From Streptomyces scabiei 87.22 (lineage in GTDB: Bacteria; Actinomycetota; Actinomycetes; Streptomycetales; Streptomycetaceae), in contig NC_013929.1 of assembly GCF_000091305.1 (NCBI RefSeq), forward strand, positions 6,262,001 to 6,326,000: 64,000 nt of DNA. Direction: 5' to 3'. Every line of letters starts with the position of its first letter. The first letter of the stretch is position 1. Shown piece after piece: positions 31,748 through 39,947 of the stretch. The translations under genes were made by a program, and so were the position numbers. A model generated the notes under the pieces. The model was not told where the DNA came from, did not search any database, and was given only the letters and a program-made list of their open reading frames with translations.

Positions 31748-33076
31748 TCAGACGTACTCCGTCGGAAGGACCGCTTCCCCGCGCGACAGCTGCATGGCCG
31801 ACAGCGGCAGGTTCGACCGGGCGGCCACGTGCCGTGTGCGTACGGCGTCCAGGGGCTCCCGGGAGAGCACCCGGCCGTCCTTGATCAGCCGGTGCAGCAG
31901 CTCGCGGTCCCGCAGCTCCTCGGGGACCGGCCCGGTGCCGATGACCTCGGCCTCCGCCACGCCCTGCCCGTCCAGCCGCCGGGCCGCCCACTTGCGGCCC
32001 CCGACGGACGTCTTCCCGCCGCTGGACCTCTTCGCCACCGGCACCAGCGGGGCCGTGGGGTCCGCGGACTCGGCCCGCGCGACGAGCTTGTAGACCATCG
32101 AGCAGGTGGGGTGACCGGAACCGGTCACCAGCTGCGTCCCCACGCCGTACGCGTCCACGGGCGCCGCCGCCAGCGAGGCGATGGCGTACTCGTCGAGGTC
32201 CGAGGTCACGATGATCCGGGTGTCCCGCGCGCCCAGCTCGTCCAGCTGCCGGCGCACCCGGTGGGCGACCAGGAGCAGGTCACCGGAGTCGATGCGCACG
32301 GCGCCCAGCTCGGGCCCGGCGATCTCCACGGCGGTCCGGACGGCCTCGGCGACGTCGTAGGTGTCGACGAGCAGCGTGGTGTTCCGGCCGAGCGAGTCCA
32401 CCTGGGCCTGGAAGGCGTCCCGCTCACGGTCGTGCAGCAGGGTGAAGGCGTGGGCGCTGGTGCCGACCGTCGGGATGCCGTAGCGGAAGCCGGCGGCCAG
32501 GTCCGAGGTGGAGGTGAAGCCGCCGATGTACGCGGCGCGCGAGGCGGCCACGGCGGCCAGCTCGTGCGTGCGCCGGGCGCCCATCTCGATCAGCGGGCGC
32601 TCCCCGGCGGCGCTGGACATCCGGGAGGCGGCGGCCGCGATCGCCGAGTCGTGGTTGAGGATGGAGAGGATCACCGTCTCCAGCAGGACGCACTCGGCGA
32701 AGGTGCCCTCGACCCGCATGACCGGCGAGCCCGGGAAGTACACCTCGCCCTCCTGGTACCCCCACACGTCCCCGGAGAAGCGGTAGCCGGCGAGCCGGTC
32801 GAGCGTCTCCTCGTTCACGATCGAGCGTTCGCGCAGGAAGCCGAGGACGGCCGGGTCGAAACGGAAGTTCTCGACCGCGTCCAGCACCCGTCCGGTGCCG
32901 GCCACCACGCCGTACCTGCGCCCCTCGGGCAGCCGCCGGGTGAAGACCTCGAACACCGAACGCCGCTCGGCCGTGCCCGCCTTCAGGGCGGCCTGCAGCA
33001 TCGTGAGTTCGTACTGGTCGGTGAAGAGCGCGGTCGAGGGGACGTCGACCGGCAAACCGAGGTCCGCTGTGTTCAT
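31748..33076 (-). CDS. pncB: Nicotinate phosphoribosyltransferase
   Basis: The 442-residue enzyme makes nicotinate mononucleotide from nicotinate and PRPP, using the product of PncA. Characteristic stretches are ALFTDQYELTMLQAALKAG near the N-terminus, FTSTSDLAAGFRYGIPTVGTSAHAF in the middle, and a phosphoribosyl-binding region with VRIDSGDLLLVAHRVR. The ATG at 33076 (MNTADLGLPV) fits the usual family start; in-frame starts further upstream would cross the clpS promoter. A TCGTCA/TGACGA palindrome lies 23 bases upstream and may be its operator. Confidence 0.93.
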   Translation of the reverse strand: MNTADLGLPVDVPSTALFTDQYELTMLQAALKAGTAERRSVFEVFTRRLPEGRRYGVVAGTGRVLDAVENFRFDPAVLGFLRERSIVNEETLDRLAGYRFSGDVWGYQEGEVYFPGSPVMRVEGTFAECVLLETVILSILNHDSAIAAAASRMSSAAGERPLIEMGARRTHELAAVAASRAAYIGGFTSTSDLAAGFRYGIPTVGTSAHAFTLLHDRERDAFQAQVDSLGRNTTLLVDTYDVAEAVRTAVEIAGPELGAVRIDSGDLLLVAHRVRRQLDELGARDTRIIVTSDLDEYAIASLAAAPVDAYGVGTQLVTGSGHPTCSMVYKLVARAESADPTAPLVPVAKRSSGGKTSVGGRKWAARRLDGQGVAEAEVIGTGPVPEELRDRELLHRLIKDGRVLSREPLDAVRTRHVAARSNLPLSAMQLSRGEAVLPTEYV

Positions 33077-33098
33077 GGCAAGAGATCGTACTCCCATT

Positions 33099-33113
33099 TC
33101 GTCAATCTGACGA
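33099..33113. promoter_or_regulatory. Palindrome in the pncB-clpS divergent promoter region
   Basis: TCGTCAATCTGACGA is a perfect 6+3+6 palindrome centred about 30 bases from the pncB start. Its position fits an operator for NAD salvage control, but no regulator gene is nearby and the assignment is a guess. Confidence 0.5.
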
Positions 33114-33187
33114 TTTCTGGGTGGCCGGTTCTCATGTGCCCTGGTCGGAGGGCCGCATTTGTGCGGGCACCCCCCTGTGGTGGCAGC

Positions 33188-33505
33188 ATGGGCGGTGTGA
33201 CGGCAGCCGTTCCCATGGAGATCGAGAAGACCGAGTCGGCGGAGGAGACCTTCGCCGTACCCGAACCGGACGTCCCGTGGCTCACGATCGTCCACAACGA
33301 CCCGGTGAACCTCATGAGCTATGTGACGTACGTCTTCCAGGCCTACTTCGGGTACTCGAAGGAGAAGGCCAACAAACTGATGCTCGACGTCCACCACAAG
33401 GGCCGCGCGGTCGTCTCCAGCGGATCACGCGAGGAGATGGAACGCGACGTGCAGGCCATGCACGGCTACGGTCTGTGGGCCACCCTCCAGCAGGACCGGA
33501 AGTAG
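33188..33505 (+). CDS. clpS: ATP-dependent Clp protease adaptor ClpS
   Basis: The 105-residue adaptor hands N-degron substrates to ClpC/ClpA-ClpP. The ClpS core is clear: PWLTIVHNDPVNLMSYVTYVF (His and Asp of the N-degron pocket) and the ATPase-contact segment LDVHHKGRAVVSSGSREEMERDV, with the AMHGYGLWATLQ end. The start is taken as ATG 33188; a GTG three codons on (33197) is an alternative, and the first 20 residues are the usual unstructured tail. A DUF2017 gene follows after 11 bases, a pairing conserved in actinobacteria. Confidence 0.92.
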   Translation: MGGVTAAVPMEIEKTESAEETFAVPEPDVPWLTIVHNDPVNLMSYVTYVFQAYFGYSKEKANKLMLDVHHKGRAVVSSGSREEMERDVQAMHGYGLWATLQQDRK

Positions 33506-33516
33506 CGACGCACCTG

Positions 33517-34119
33517 ATGCCAGGACAATTCGAAGCGCTCCCCGGCGGCGGCGCGGCCGTCGCGCTCGACGAGGTCGAGATCTCCATCATCCGCTCGCTG
33601 GCGGTCCAGCTCCTGGAGCTGATCGGCCCCGGCCCCGCCGAGGACGCCGACGACGACCCGCTGGCCGAACTCTTCGCCGAGGGTCCGAGCGAGCCGCCCA
33701 AGGACCCCGTCCTGCTGCGGCTGTTCCCGGACGCCTACAGCGACCCCGAGGGCACCCCGGGTGCCCGGGAGGCGGAGGAGCAGCGGGCGTACTCCTCGGA
33801 GTTCCGCCGCTTCACCGAGAACGACCTGCGGGCCGGCAAGCGCGAGAAGGCCCTCGCGGTGATCCACTCCCTGGACGCGCTGTCCGCGGCCGGGGAGGGC
33901 GGGGCCGTGCTGAAGCTGTCGGCGGACGACTCCCGGCACTGGCTCGGCTGCCTCAACGACCTGCGGCTCGCCATCGGCTCCCGGCTGGACGTCGTCGACG
34001 AGGAGGACACCGACCTCCTCTACCGGCTCCCGGACGAGGACCCGCGCAAGCCGATGGTGATGGCGTACCTGTGGCTGGGCGGTCTCCAGGACTCGCTCGT
34101 CACGACGCTGATGCCCTGA
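33517..34119 (+). CDS. DUF2017 family protein
   Basis: A 200-residue, acidic, soluble helical protein beginning MPGQFEALPGGGAAVALDEVE. It has an acidic segment (PGPAEDADDDPLAELFAEG) and a C-terminal half with DDSRHWLGCLNDLRLAIGSRLDV. This matches the actinobacterial DUF2017 family, regularly encoded directly after clpS and of unknown role; an accessory function in ClpS-dependent proteolysis is inferred from that pairing. The gene starts 11 bases after the clpS stop, so they form one unit, ended by a stem-loop at 34259-34281. Confidence 0.85.
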   Translation: MPGQFEALPGGGAAVALDEVEISIIRSLAVQLLELIGPGPAEDADDDPLAELFAEGPSEPPKDPVLLRLFPDAYSDPEGTPGAREAEEQRAYSSEFRRFTENDLRAGKREKALAVIHSLDALSAAGEGGAVLKLSADDSRHWLGCLNDLRLAIGSRLDVVDEEDTDLLYRLPDEDPRKPMVMAYLWLGGLQDSLVTTLMP

Positions 34120-34258
34120 GGGCGCCGCCGGCGCGGGGTCCCGGGAGGTTCTGGGGGGCCTCTCCACGCCCGCCGCACGGGCGTTCCACGTCTTCTCCAC
34201 GGACGCTCAGCGTTCGCTCAGAGGACACTCAAATCCGGATAACGATCGCGTCACCACG

Positions 34259-34281
34259 CCCGCGAGGGATGCCCTCGCGGG
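34259..34281 (+). terminator. Terminator after clpS-DUF2017
   Basis: CCCGCGAGGG (34259-34268) pairs with CCCTCGCGGG (34272-34281), a perfect 10-bp stem with a 3-base loop, followed by TGCTCTTTGT. The remainder of 34120-34543 (upstream of the permease) holds no supported gene. Confidence 0.75.
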
Positions 34282-34543
34282 TGCTCTTTGTCCGCTTCTC
34301 CCTGTGTTGTGCGCCACAGAAAAGCCGGTGGATCAAGACTGCGACCGTGATAGATCTGCACGATCGCTCGACGGACGACACCCATGTCCGCTCGGGTGCG
34401 CCACCGGCCGACGACCGTCGGCCAGGCACGAGCGGGCTCGACGCAGAGCCCGCTCAGCTCCATCACATCCGGGGGGATCGGAACCCGATCCGGGGCCGAC
34501 GAACGGCCCGGATCGGCCCAGCGTGGAGAAAGGCGCACAACAC

Positions 34544-35989
34544 ATGACCTCCGCTCAGGTCAACAAGAACGGCGACGAAGCCGTGCGCGACGACGCACCC
34601 GAAGAGGGGTACGAGCGCGGGCTCGGCAGCCGTCAGGTCCAGATGATCGCGATCGGCGGCGCCATCGGCGTCGGCCTCTTCCTGGGAGCCGGGGCGAACA
34701 TCGCCAAGGCCGGACCCAGCCTGATCTTCATGTACGCCCTCGCCGGCGTCATCATCTTCTTCATCATGCGAGCCCTCGGCGAGCTGCTCCTGTACCGCCC
34801 GGTCTCCGGTTCCTTCGCGGAGTACTCCCGCGAGTTCCTCGGCCCGTTCTTCGGCTACTTCACCGGCTGGACGTACTGGCTGATGTGGGTCGTCACCGGC
34901 ATGGCCGAACTCACGGCCGCCGCGATCTACGTCAACTACTGGTGGCCCGACGTCCCCCGATGGGTGACCGCGCTGGTCTTCCTGGTGGTCCTCTTCGGCG
35001 CCAACCTGATCTCGGTGAAGCTCTTCGGCGAGATCGAGTTCTGGTTCTCGATGGTCAAGGTCACCGCCCTGCTCGGCATGATCGTGATCGGCCTCGGCGT
35101 CCTCACCTTCGGCTTCAGCAGCGCCGGCGACACCGCCGCGGTCTCCAACCTGTGGGCCTTCGACGGCGTCTTCCCCAAGGGCGTCGGCTCGTCCCTGATG
35201 ACCCTTCAGGGCGTGATGTTCGCCTACCTCGCCGTCGAACTGGTCGGCGTCACGGCCGGTGAGTCGGAGGACCCGGAGAAGACCCTCCCCAAGGCCATCA
35301 ACACCCTGCCCTGGCGGATCGCGCTCTTCTACGTCGGTGCCCTCACCGTCATCCTGTGCGTGGTGAAGTGGACCGAGTTCGCGCCCGGCGTGAGTCCCTT
35401 CGTCGAGGCCTTCGCCAGGATCGGCATCCCGGCGGGCGCCGGCATCGTCAACTTCGTGGTGCTGACGGCGGCCCTGTCCTCCTGCAACTCGGGCATGTAC
35501 TCCACCGGCCGCATGCTGCGCACCCTCGCGGACAACGGGGAGGCCCCCAAGGCGTTCAGCAGGCTGTCGTCGACGAAGACCCCGGCGTTCGGCATCACCG
35601 TCTCCGTGCTCTTCATGGGCATCGGCGTGATCCTGAACTACATCGTGCCGGAGAAGGCGTTCGGCTACGTCGTCTCCGTCGCCACCGCCGCCGGCATCTG
35701 GACCTGGCTGATGATCCTGATCAGCCACGTCCTGTACCGCCGCGGTGTGGACGCCGGCCGCCTGCCCGCCTCGTCCTTCCCGGCCCCGGGCGGCGCCAAG
35801 TGCAGCTGGGTCGCCATCGTCTTCCTGCTCTTCGTCACCGGCCTCATCGCCTACGACGCCGACTCCCGCGTCTGCCTCTACGTGATGGCGGGCTGGGCGG
35901 CGGCCCTCGGCATCGGCTGGGCCGTGCTCAAGAGCCGCAACCCCGGGATCACCGAGCGCCGCGAGACGGAGTTCGAGAAGGTCGGCTGA
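34544..35989 (+). CDS. Amino acid permease (APC superfamily)
   Basis: The 481-residue protein has about 12 membrane helices. The APC consensus is visible at the first helix (RQVQMIAIGGAIGVGLFLGAG), and RPVSGSFAEYSREFLGPFFGYFTGWTYWLMWV follows as in the AnsP/GabP/CycA group. It imports an amino acid by proton symport; candidates are D-serine/D-alanine/glycine (CycA-like) or asparagine, not resolvable here. GGAGAAAGG 11 bases before the ATG supports this start. It is a single-gene unit with a 15-bp terminator after it. Confidence 0.88.
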   Translation: MTSAQVNKNGDEAVRDDAPEEGYERGLGSRQVQMIAIGGAIGVGLFLGAGANIAKAGPSLIFMYALAGVIIFFIMRALGELLLYRPVSGSFAEYSREFLGPFFGYFTGWTYWLMWVVTGMAELTAAAIYVNYWWPDVPRWVTALVFLVVLFGANLISVKLFGEIEFWFSMVKVTALLGMIVIGLGVLTFGFSSAGDTAAVSNLWAFDGVFPKGVGSSLMTLQGVMFAYLAVELVGVTAGESEDPEKTLPKAINTLPWRIALFYVGALTVILCVVKWTEFAPGVSPFVEAFARIGIPAGAGIVNFVVLTAALSSCNSGMYSTGRMLRTLADNGEAPKAFSRLSSTKTPAFGITVSVLFMGIGVILNYIVPEKAFGYVVSVATAAGIWTWLMILISHVLYRRGVDAGRLPASSFPAPGGAKCSWVAIVFLLFVTGLIAYDADSRVCLYVMAGWAAALGIGWAVLKSRNPGITERRETEFEKVG

Positions 35990-36031
35990 CCGGACCGCGC
36001 CGGGGTCCCCGAGGCCCCGGTCCCGGCATGT

Positions 36032-36068
36032 GGGCTGTTCCGTACCACCCCCCGGTACGGAACAGCCC
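36032..36068 (+). terminator. Strong terminator after the permease gene
   Basis: GGGCTGTTCCGTACC (36032-36046) pairs perfectly with GGTACGGAACAGCCC (36054-36068), followed by TTCTGCTT. The stem ends only 20 bases before the start of the mec gene and 7 bases before its -10 box. Confidence 0.85.
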
Positions 36069-36075
36069 TTCTGCT

Positions 36076-36081
36076 TATCCT
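36076..36081 (+). promoter_or_regulatory. -10 box of the leaderless mec transcript
   Basis: TATCCT followed by 7 bases and the ATG at 36089 gives a leaderless message. No Shine-Dalgarno sequence is present. Confidence 0.65.
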
Positions 36082-36088
36082 GGCGACC

Positions 36089-36511
36089 ATGCTGACCATC
36101 ACCCAGGACCTCGTCGACCGGATCGTCGCCCACGCGCGCAAGGACCACCCCGACGAGGCGTGCGGGGTCGTCGCCGGGCCGGCGGGCTCGGACCGCCCCG
36201 AGCGGTTCATCCCGATGCTGAACGCGGCCATGTCGCCCACGTTCTACGAGTTCGACTCCGGCGACCTGCTCAGGCTCTACCGCGAGATGGACGACCGCGA
36301 CGAGGAGCCGGTGGTCATCTACCACTCCCACACCGCCACCGAGGCCCGCCCGTCCCGCACCGACATCTCCTACGCCAACGAGCCCGGCGCCCACTACGTC
36401 CTCGTCTCGACCGCCGACACCGACGGTCTCGGCGAGTTCCAGTTCCGCTCGTTCCGGATCGTCGAGGGCGAGGTGACCGAGGAGGAGGTGCGGATCGTGG
36501 CGGCGTACTGA
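36089..36511 (+). CDS. mec: JAMM/Mov34 metallopeptidase, Mec-like (CysO-cysteine hydrolase)
   Basis: The 140-residue zinc peptidase has the JAMM motif HSHTATEARPSRTD (His-x-His, Ser, Asp) and an upstream Glu in the CGVVAGP region. In Mycobacterium tuberculosis the homologue Mec cleaves cysteine from the thiocarboxylated carrier CysO after CysM has formed the adduct. cysO and cysM lie 1.5 kb downstream here, although a LacI-type gene intervenes. Because CysO in this genome has two residues after its Gly-Gly, this peptidase might also mature CysO. That last point is inference. Confidence 0.85.
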   Translation: MLTITQDLVDRIVAHARKDHPDEACGVVAGPAGSDRPERFIPMLNAAMSPTFYEFDSGDLLRLYREMDDRDEEPVVIYHSHTATEARPSRTDISYANEPGAHYVLVSTADTDGLGEFQFRSFRIVEGEVTEEEVRIVAAY

Positions 36512-36593
36512 ACGACGGCACAGGAGATTCGCGGCTACGGTGTTCCGTACGCGCACGCACGTAGCCACACGACTGCCCGCCACGGAGACGGCC

Positions 36594-37658
36594 TTGACTC
36601 GACAGACGCGACGCCTGCCCGGCCGGCGCCCCACGCTCGACGACGTCGCACGCGGCTCGGGGGTCTCCAAGTCCACCGTGTCGCGGGTGATCAACGGCGA
36701 GGACAAGGTGCGCGCGGAGGTCGTCGAACGGGTCCGGGAGGTCATCGCCGAACTGGGCTACGTGCCGAACTCCGCCGCCCGCCAGCTGGTCACCCGGCGC
36801 AACAACGCCATCGCCGTCGTCGCGAGCCAGCCGCAGAACCGCCTCTTCATCGACCCCTTCTTCGACCTGCACCTGCGGGGCATCCGCAAGGAACTGGTCG
36901 CCCACGGGGCCCAGCCCGTCCTGCTCTTCCTGGAGGAGCCCGAGGAGTATCCGCGCGTCGGCGACTTCCTGGGCGGCGGCCATGTCGACGGCGCCCTGCT
37001 GTTCTCCCTGCGGGCCGACGACCCGCTGCCCGGCATGATCGACCGGCTCGGCCTGCCCGCCGTCTTCGGCGGCCGGCCGATGCTCCGCGACGGCGAACCC
37101 GTCCACGACCGTGTGTTCGTCGACGCCGACAACCGGGGCGGTGCCCGCGAGGCCGTCCGCCATCTGCTCGGGCTGGGCCGGGAACGCGTCGCGACGATCA
37201 CCGGCCCCGTGGAGCGGGAGGCGTCCGCCTTCGACCGCCTGGACGGCTACCGGGACCTCCTGCCGGACGCGCCGCCGCGGATGATCGAGCACTCCGACTA
37301 CACACGGCACGGCGGTGCCACCGCCATGACCGCACTCCTGGACCGCTGCCCCGACCTGGACGCCGTCTTCGTCGCCTCCGACCTGATGGCCTCCGGCGCG
37401 CTCCAGGTGCTGCGCGAGCGCGGCCGCCGGGTGCCGGACGACGTGGCCGTCGTCGGCTTCGACGACCTCACGCCCATCGCCGAGCACACCGACCCGCCGC
37501 TCACCACCGTGCACCAGGACATCGAGGGCATGGGACGGCTGATGGCCCGGCTGCTGTTCAGCACGGAGGACCTGGCGGACGCCGGGGCGCCGGGCACGGG
37601 GAGCCGCCCGGCCTCGGTGGTCACCCCCACGCGGCTGGTCGTCCGGCAGTCGGCCTGA
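36594..37658 (+). CDS. LacI family transcriptional regulator
   Basis: The 354-residue regulator has an N-terminal LacI helix-turn-helix (RRPTLDDVARGSGVSKSTVSRVINGEDKV) with the hinge helix NSAARQLVTRRNNAIAVV, and a periplasmic-binding-like sugar domain ending DDVAVVGFDDLTPIAEHTDPPLTTV. The start is taken as TTG 36594, set by GGAG 7 bases upstream; a GTG at 36540 would add 18 residues and overlaps a TACGGT box. LacI proteins usually control sugar uptake. Its position between mec and cysO interrupts the cysteine genes, and its target is unknown. Confidence 0.85.
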   Translation: MTRQTRRLPGRRPTLDDVARGSGVSKSTVSRVINGEDKVRAEVVERVREVIAELGYVPNSAARQLVTRRNNAIAVVASQPQNRLFIDPFFDLHLRGIRKELVAHGAQPVLLFLEEPEEYPRVGDFLGGGHVDGALLFSLRADDPLPGMIDRLGLPAVFGGRPMLRDGEPVHDRVFVDADNRGGAREAVRHLLGLGRERVATITGPVEREASAFDRLDGYRDLLPDAPPRMIEHSDYTRHGGATAMTALLDRCPDLDAVFVASDLMASGALQVLRERGRRVPDDVAVVGFDDLTPIAEHTDPPLTTVHQDIEGMGRLMARLLFSTEDLADAGAPGTGSRPASVVTPTRLVVRQSA

Positions 37659-37768
37659 CCTCGGGTCCGAGGGCGCGGCGGACCCTCGGTCTCATCCTTC
37701 GGCCCGAATCCGTCCGGCATGTGGGATCACCTTCCGGGACCCGGACCGGGAATCGATACGATGAGCCC

Positions 37769-37864
37769 ATGGTTCTTGACGACGTGAGCGAGAAGACGCC
37801 GGGCGCACTGCTCGTGGCGCGGCTGCACGTCGACCTGTGCAGGCTCGCCAGCGCCATCTGTTGA
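37769..37864 (+). CDS. Cys-containing leader peptide upstream of cysO-cysM
   Basis: A 31-residue peptide, MVLDDVSEKTPG... ending RLHVDLCRLASAIC, with Cys as the last residue. It matches the actinobacterial class of short 'putative leader peptides' ahead of sulfur-assimilation and cysteine genes, where ribosome stalling at Cys codons is thought to adjust downstream expression. TACGAT lies 6 bases before the ATG, giving a leaderless transcript. The cysO gene starts 112 bases after its stop. The regulatory role is inferred from family and position. Confidence 0.8.
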   Translation: MVLDDVSEKTPGALLVARLHVDLCRLASAIC

Positions 37865-37976
37865 CGCCGGACCCTGCCGCCGTACGGCCGTGAGCCGCGG
37901 CGCCCACACCCGTGTGACCACGCACTTCGCGCTGCCGCGCGCCACCGACCACCACTTCCGACAGGAGCCGCACACC

Positions 37977-38255
37977 ATGGCCATCGAGGTCCGCATCCCC
38001 ACCATCCTCCGCCAGTACACCGACGGTCAGAAGGCGGTGGAGGGGGCCGGCGCCACCCTCGCCGAGCTGTTCACCGACCTCGAGAGCCGTCACACGGGCA
38101 TCCACGCCCGGATCGTGGACGGCGGTGAACTGCGCCGCTTCGTCAACGTCTACCTCAACGACGAGGACGTCCGCTTCCTGGAGGGCATCAACACCAAGCT
38201 CTCCGACGGCGACAACGTGACGATCCTGCCGGCGGTGGCCGGCGGCATGGCCTGA
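37977..38255 (+). CDS. cysO: MoaD/ThiS-type sulfur carrier protein CysO
   Basis: This 92-residue beta-grasp protein has the ubiquitin-like C-terminus AVAGGMA. As a thiocarboxylate at the Gly-Gly it would donate sulfur to O-phosphoserine or O-acetylserine on CysM. The two residues after Gly-Gly mean it needs trimming before activation, plausibly by the JAMM peptidase encoded 1.5 kb upstream. The ATG at 37977 follows ACAGGAG. The gene ends 6 bases before cysM, so they form an operon preceded by the Cys leader peptide. Confidence 0.88.
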   Translation: MAIEVRIPTILRQYTDGQKAVEGAGATLAELFTDLESRHTGIHARIVDGGELRRFVNVYLNDEDVRFLEGINTKLSDGDNVTILPAVAGGMA

Positions 38256-38261
38256 TCACCC

Positions 38262-39212
38262 ATGCGCTACGACTCCCCGCTGGCCGCGGTGGGCAACACC
38301 CCCCTGGTGTGCCTGCCGCGGCTGTCGCCGTCCGCCGACGTCCGCATCTGGGCGAAGCTGGAGGACCGCAATCCCACGGGTTCGGTCAAGGACCGGCCCG
38401 CCCTGCACATGATCGAGCAGGCGGAGAAGGACGGACGTCTGACGCCCGGCTGCACGATCCTGGAGCCCACCTCCGGCAACACGGGCATCTCCCTGGCCAT
38501 GGCGGCGAAGCTCAAGGGCTACCGCATGGTCTGCGTCATGCCCGAGAACACCTCCCAGGAGCGGCGCGAGCTGCTCGCCATGTGGGGCGCCGAGATCATC
38601 CCGTCCCCGGCGGCGGGAGGCTCCAACACGGCCGTACGCGTGGCCAAGGAGCTGTCCGCCGAGCACCCCGACTGGGTGATGCTCTACCAGTACGGCAACC
38701 CGGACAACGCGGGCGCCCACTACGCGACGACCGGTCCGGAGATCCTCGCGGACCTGCCCTCCATCACCCACTTCGTCGCGGGCCTCGGCACCACCGGGAC
38801 CCTGATGGGCGTGGGCCGCTTCCTGCGCGAACAGAAGCCGGACGTCAGGATCGTCGCCGCTGAGCCGCGCTACGACGACCTCGTCTACGGCCTGCGCAAC
38901 CTCGACGAGGGGTTCGTGCCGGAGCTGTACGACGCGTCCGTGCTGACCACCCGGTTCTCCGTCGGTTCGGCCGACGCGGTGACCCGCACGCGGGAGCTGC
39001 TGCAGCAGGAGGGGATCTTCGCGGGCGTCTCCACGGGGGCCGCGCTGCACGCGGCGATCGGGGTCGGGAACAAGGCGGTGAAGTCCGGGGAGCCGGCCGA
39101 CATCGTGTTCGTCGTCGCCGACGGCGGCTGGAAGTACCTGTCGACGGGCGTCTACACGGCGGCGACGACGGAAGAGGCGATCGAGACGTTGCAGGGGCAG
39201 CTCTGGGCGTGA
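38262..39212 (+). CDS. cysM: Cysteine synthase, CysM type
   Basis: A 316-residue PLP-dependent beta-replacement enzyme. Lys43 (NPTGSVKDRP) forms the PLP aldimine, PTSGNTGISLAM binds the substrate carboxylate, GLGTTGTLMGVGRFL binds the PLP phosphate, and GIFAGVSTGAALHAA is the C-terminal motif. Next to cysO it most likely uses the protein thiocarboxylate rather than free sulfide, making CysO-cysteine that Mec then releases. This route resists oxidative stress. The start at 38262 lies 6 bases after the cysO stop. Confidence 0.92.
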   Translation: MRYDSPLAAVGNTPLVCLPRLSPSADVRIWAKLEDRNPTGSVKDRPALHMIEQAEKDGRLTPGCTILEPTSGNTGISLAMAAKLKGYRMVCVMPENTSQERRELLAMWGAEIIPSPAAGGSNTAVRVAKELSAEHPDWVMLYQYGNPDNAGAHYATTGPEILADLPSITHFVAGLGTTGTLMGVGRFLREQKPDVRIVAAEPRYDDLVYGLRNLDEGFVPELYDASVLTTRFSVGSADAVTRTRELLQQEGIFAGVSTGAALHAAIGVGNKAVKSGEPADIVFVVADGGWKYLSTGVYTAATTEEAIETLQGQLWA

Positions 39213-39271
39213 GCGCGCGGCGGTGCGGGTGGGGCGGGGTGGGGTGCCGGGTGCGGGTGAGTGGGGGCTGG

Positions 39272-39437
39272 TCGCGCAGTTCCCCGCGCCCCTGAAAAGC
39301 AGGGGCTGCGCCCCGTGCTTTTCAGCGCCGGCCCCGGCCGTCTTCGGGCCCACGGGCCCTGGGCCTTCAGGCCCGCAGGGCCGTTGCTTTTCAGGCCCGC
39401 GGGGCCTGGGCTTTCAGGGGCGCGGGGAACTGCGCGA
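39272..39437. repeat. Long palindromic extragenic repeat, copy 2
   Basis: The arms 39272-39297 and 39412-39437 are a perfect 26-bp inverted repeat containing GTTCCCCGCGCCCCTGA. They enclose several shorter hairpins (AAAAGCAGGGGC/GCCCC..GCTTTT and GGCCC..GGGCC pairs). It is the same element as 21103-21223. It lies between cysM (plus) and the PemK-like gene (minus). Confidence 0.78.
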
Positions 39438-39482
39438 GAAGCCCCACCGGGCCCGCACCCGAAGAACCGGCGGGCGGGCATC

Positions 39483-39947
39483 TCACTTCGACAGATGGCG
39501 GACCCGGGCCCACAGGGCAGGGTCCGCCACCCCCACCCGCCGGCGGAAGTCGCGCAGGCGCACGTCCCGCACCTCGTCCGTCTCCAGATAACTCGCGCGT
39601 CCCCGGGCGTCACCGACCGCACCGGGGGGCAGCGGGATCACGCCGGGCCGTTCGGCACGGTGCCGGCTGGTGATCTTGGCGACGCGGGCCCGGCCCCCGC
39701 GCACGGTCAGCACGAGGCAGGGCCGGTCCTTCTCCCCGGGCCCGTCCTCGAAGGGCACGCTCGCCCACCAGATCTCGGCGGGCCGGGGCCGTGGTACCGG
39801 CGCGCGCGTCCGCTCCGGGCGCCCCGGCGGCCGCGTCCGCCCGCCTCGCCGCGGCGGTCGCCGCGAGCGTCCCCACCCGTCGACCACCGCCGCGAGCAGG
39901 GCCAGCACCACCACGGCCGCGAGCGCCGGCCACCATGACGTGTCCAT
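39483..39947 (-). CDS. PemK/MazF-like protein with N-terminal membrane segment
   Basis: This 154-residue protein has one hydrophobic N-terminal segment (WWPALAAVVVLALLAAVVDGW), a basic Pro/Arg-rich linker, and a PemK/MazF-type SH3-like barrel (PAEIWWASVPFEDGPGEKDRPCLVL; ARVAKITSRHR; SYLETDEVRDVRLRDFRRRVG). MazF-type domains are mRNA endonucleases, but no antitoxin gene is adjacent and the membrane anchor is unusual. It may therefore be a domesticated member with another role. The ATG at 39947 is chosen; a GTG-type extension to 39971 is possible. Confidence 0.7.
   Translation of the reverse strand: MDTSWWPALAAVVVLALLAAVVDGWGRSRRPPRRGGRTRPPGRPERTRAPVPRPRPAEIWWASVPFEDGPGEKDRPCLVLTVRGGRARVAKITSRHRAERPGVIPLPPGAVGDARGRASYLETDEVRDVRLRDFRRRVGVADPALWARVRHLSK

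Noticed and set aside
34463..36745. 760-codon minus frame opposite the amino acid permease
   Set aside because: Antisense shadow rich in Asp/Gly/Val, with no recognisable domain. The plus frame is an intact APC permease.
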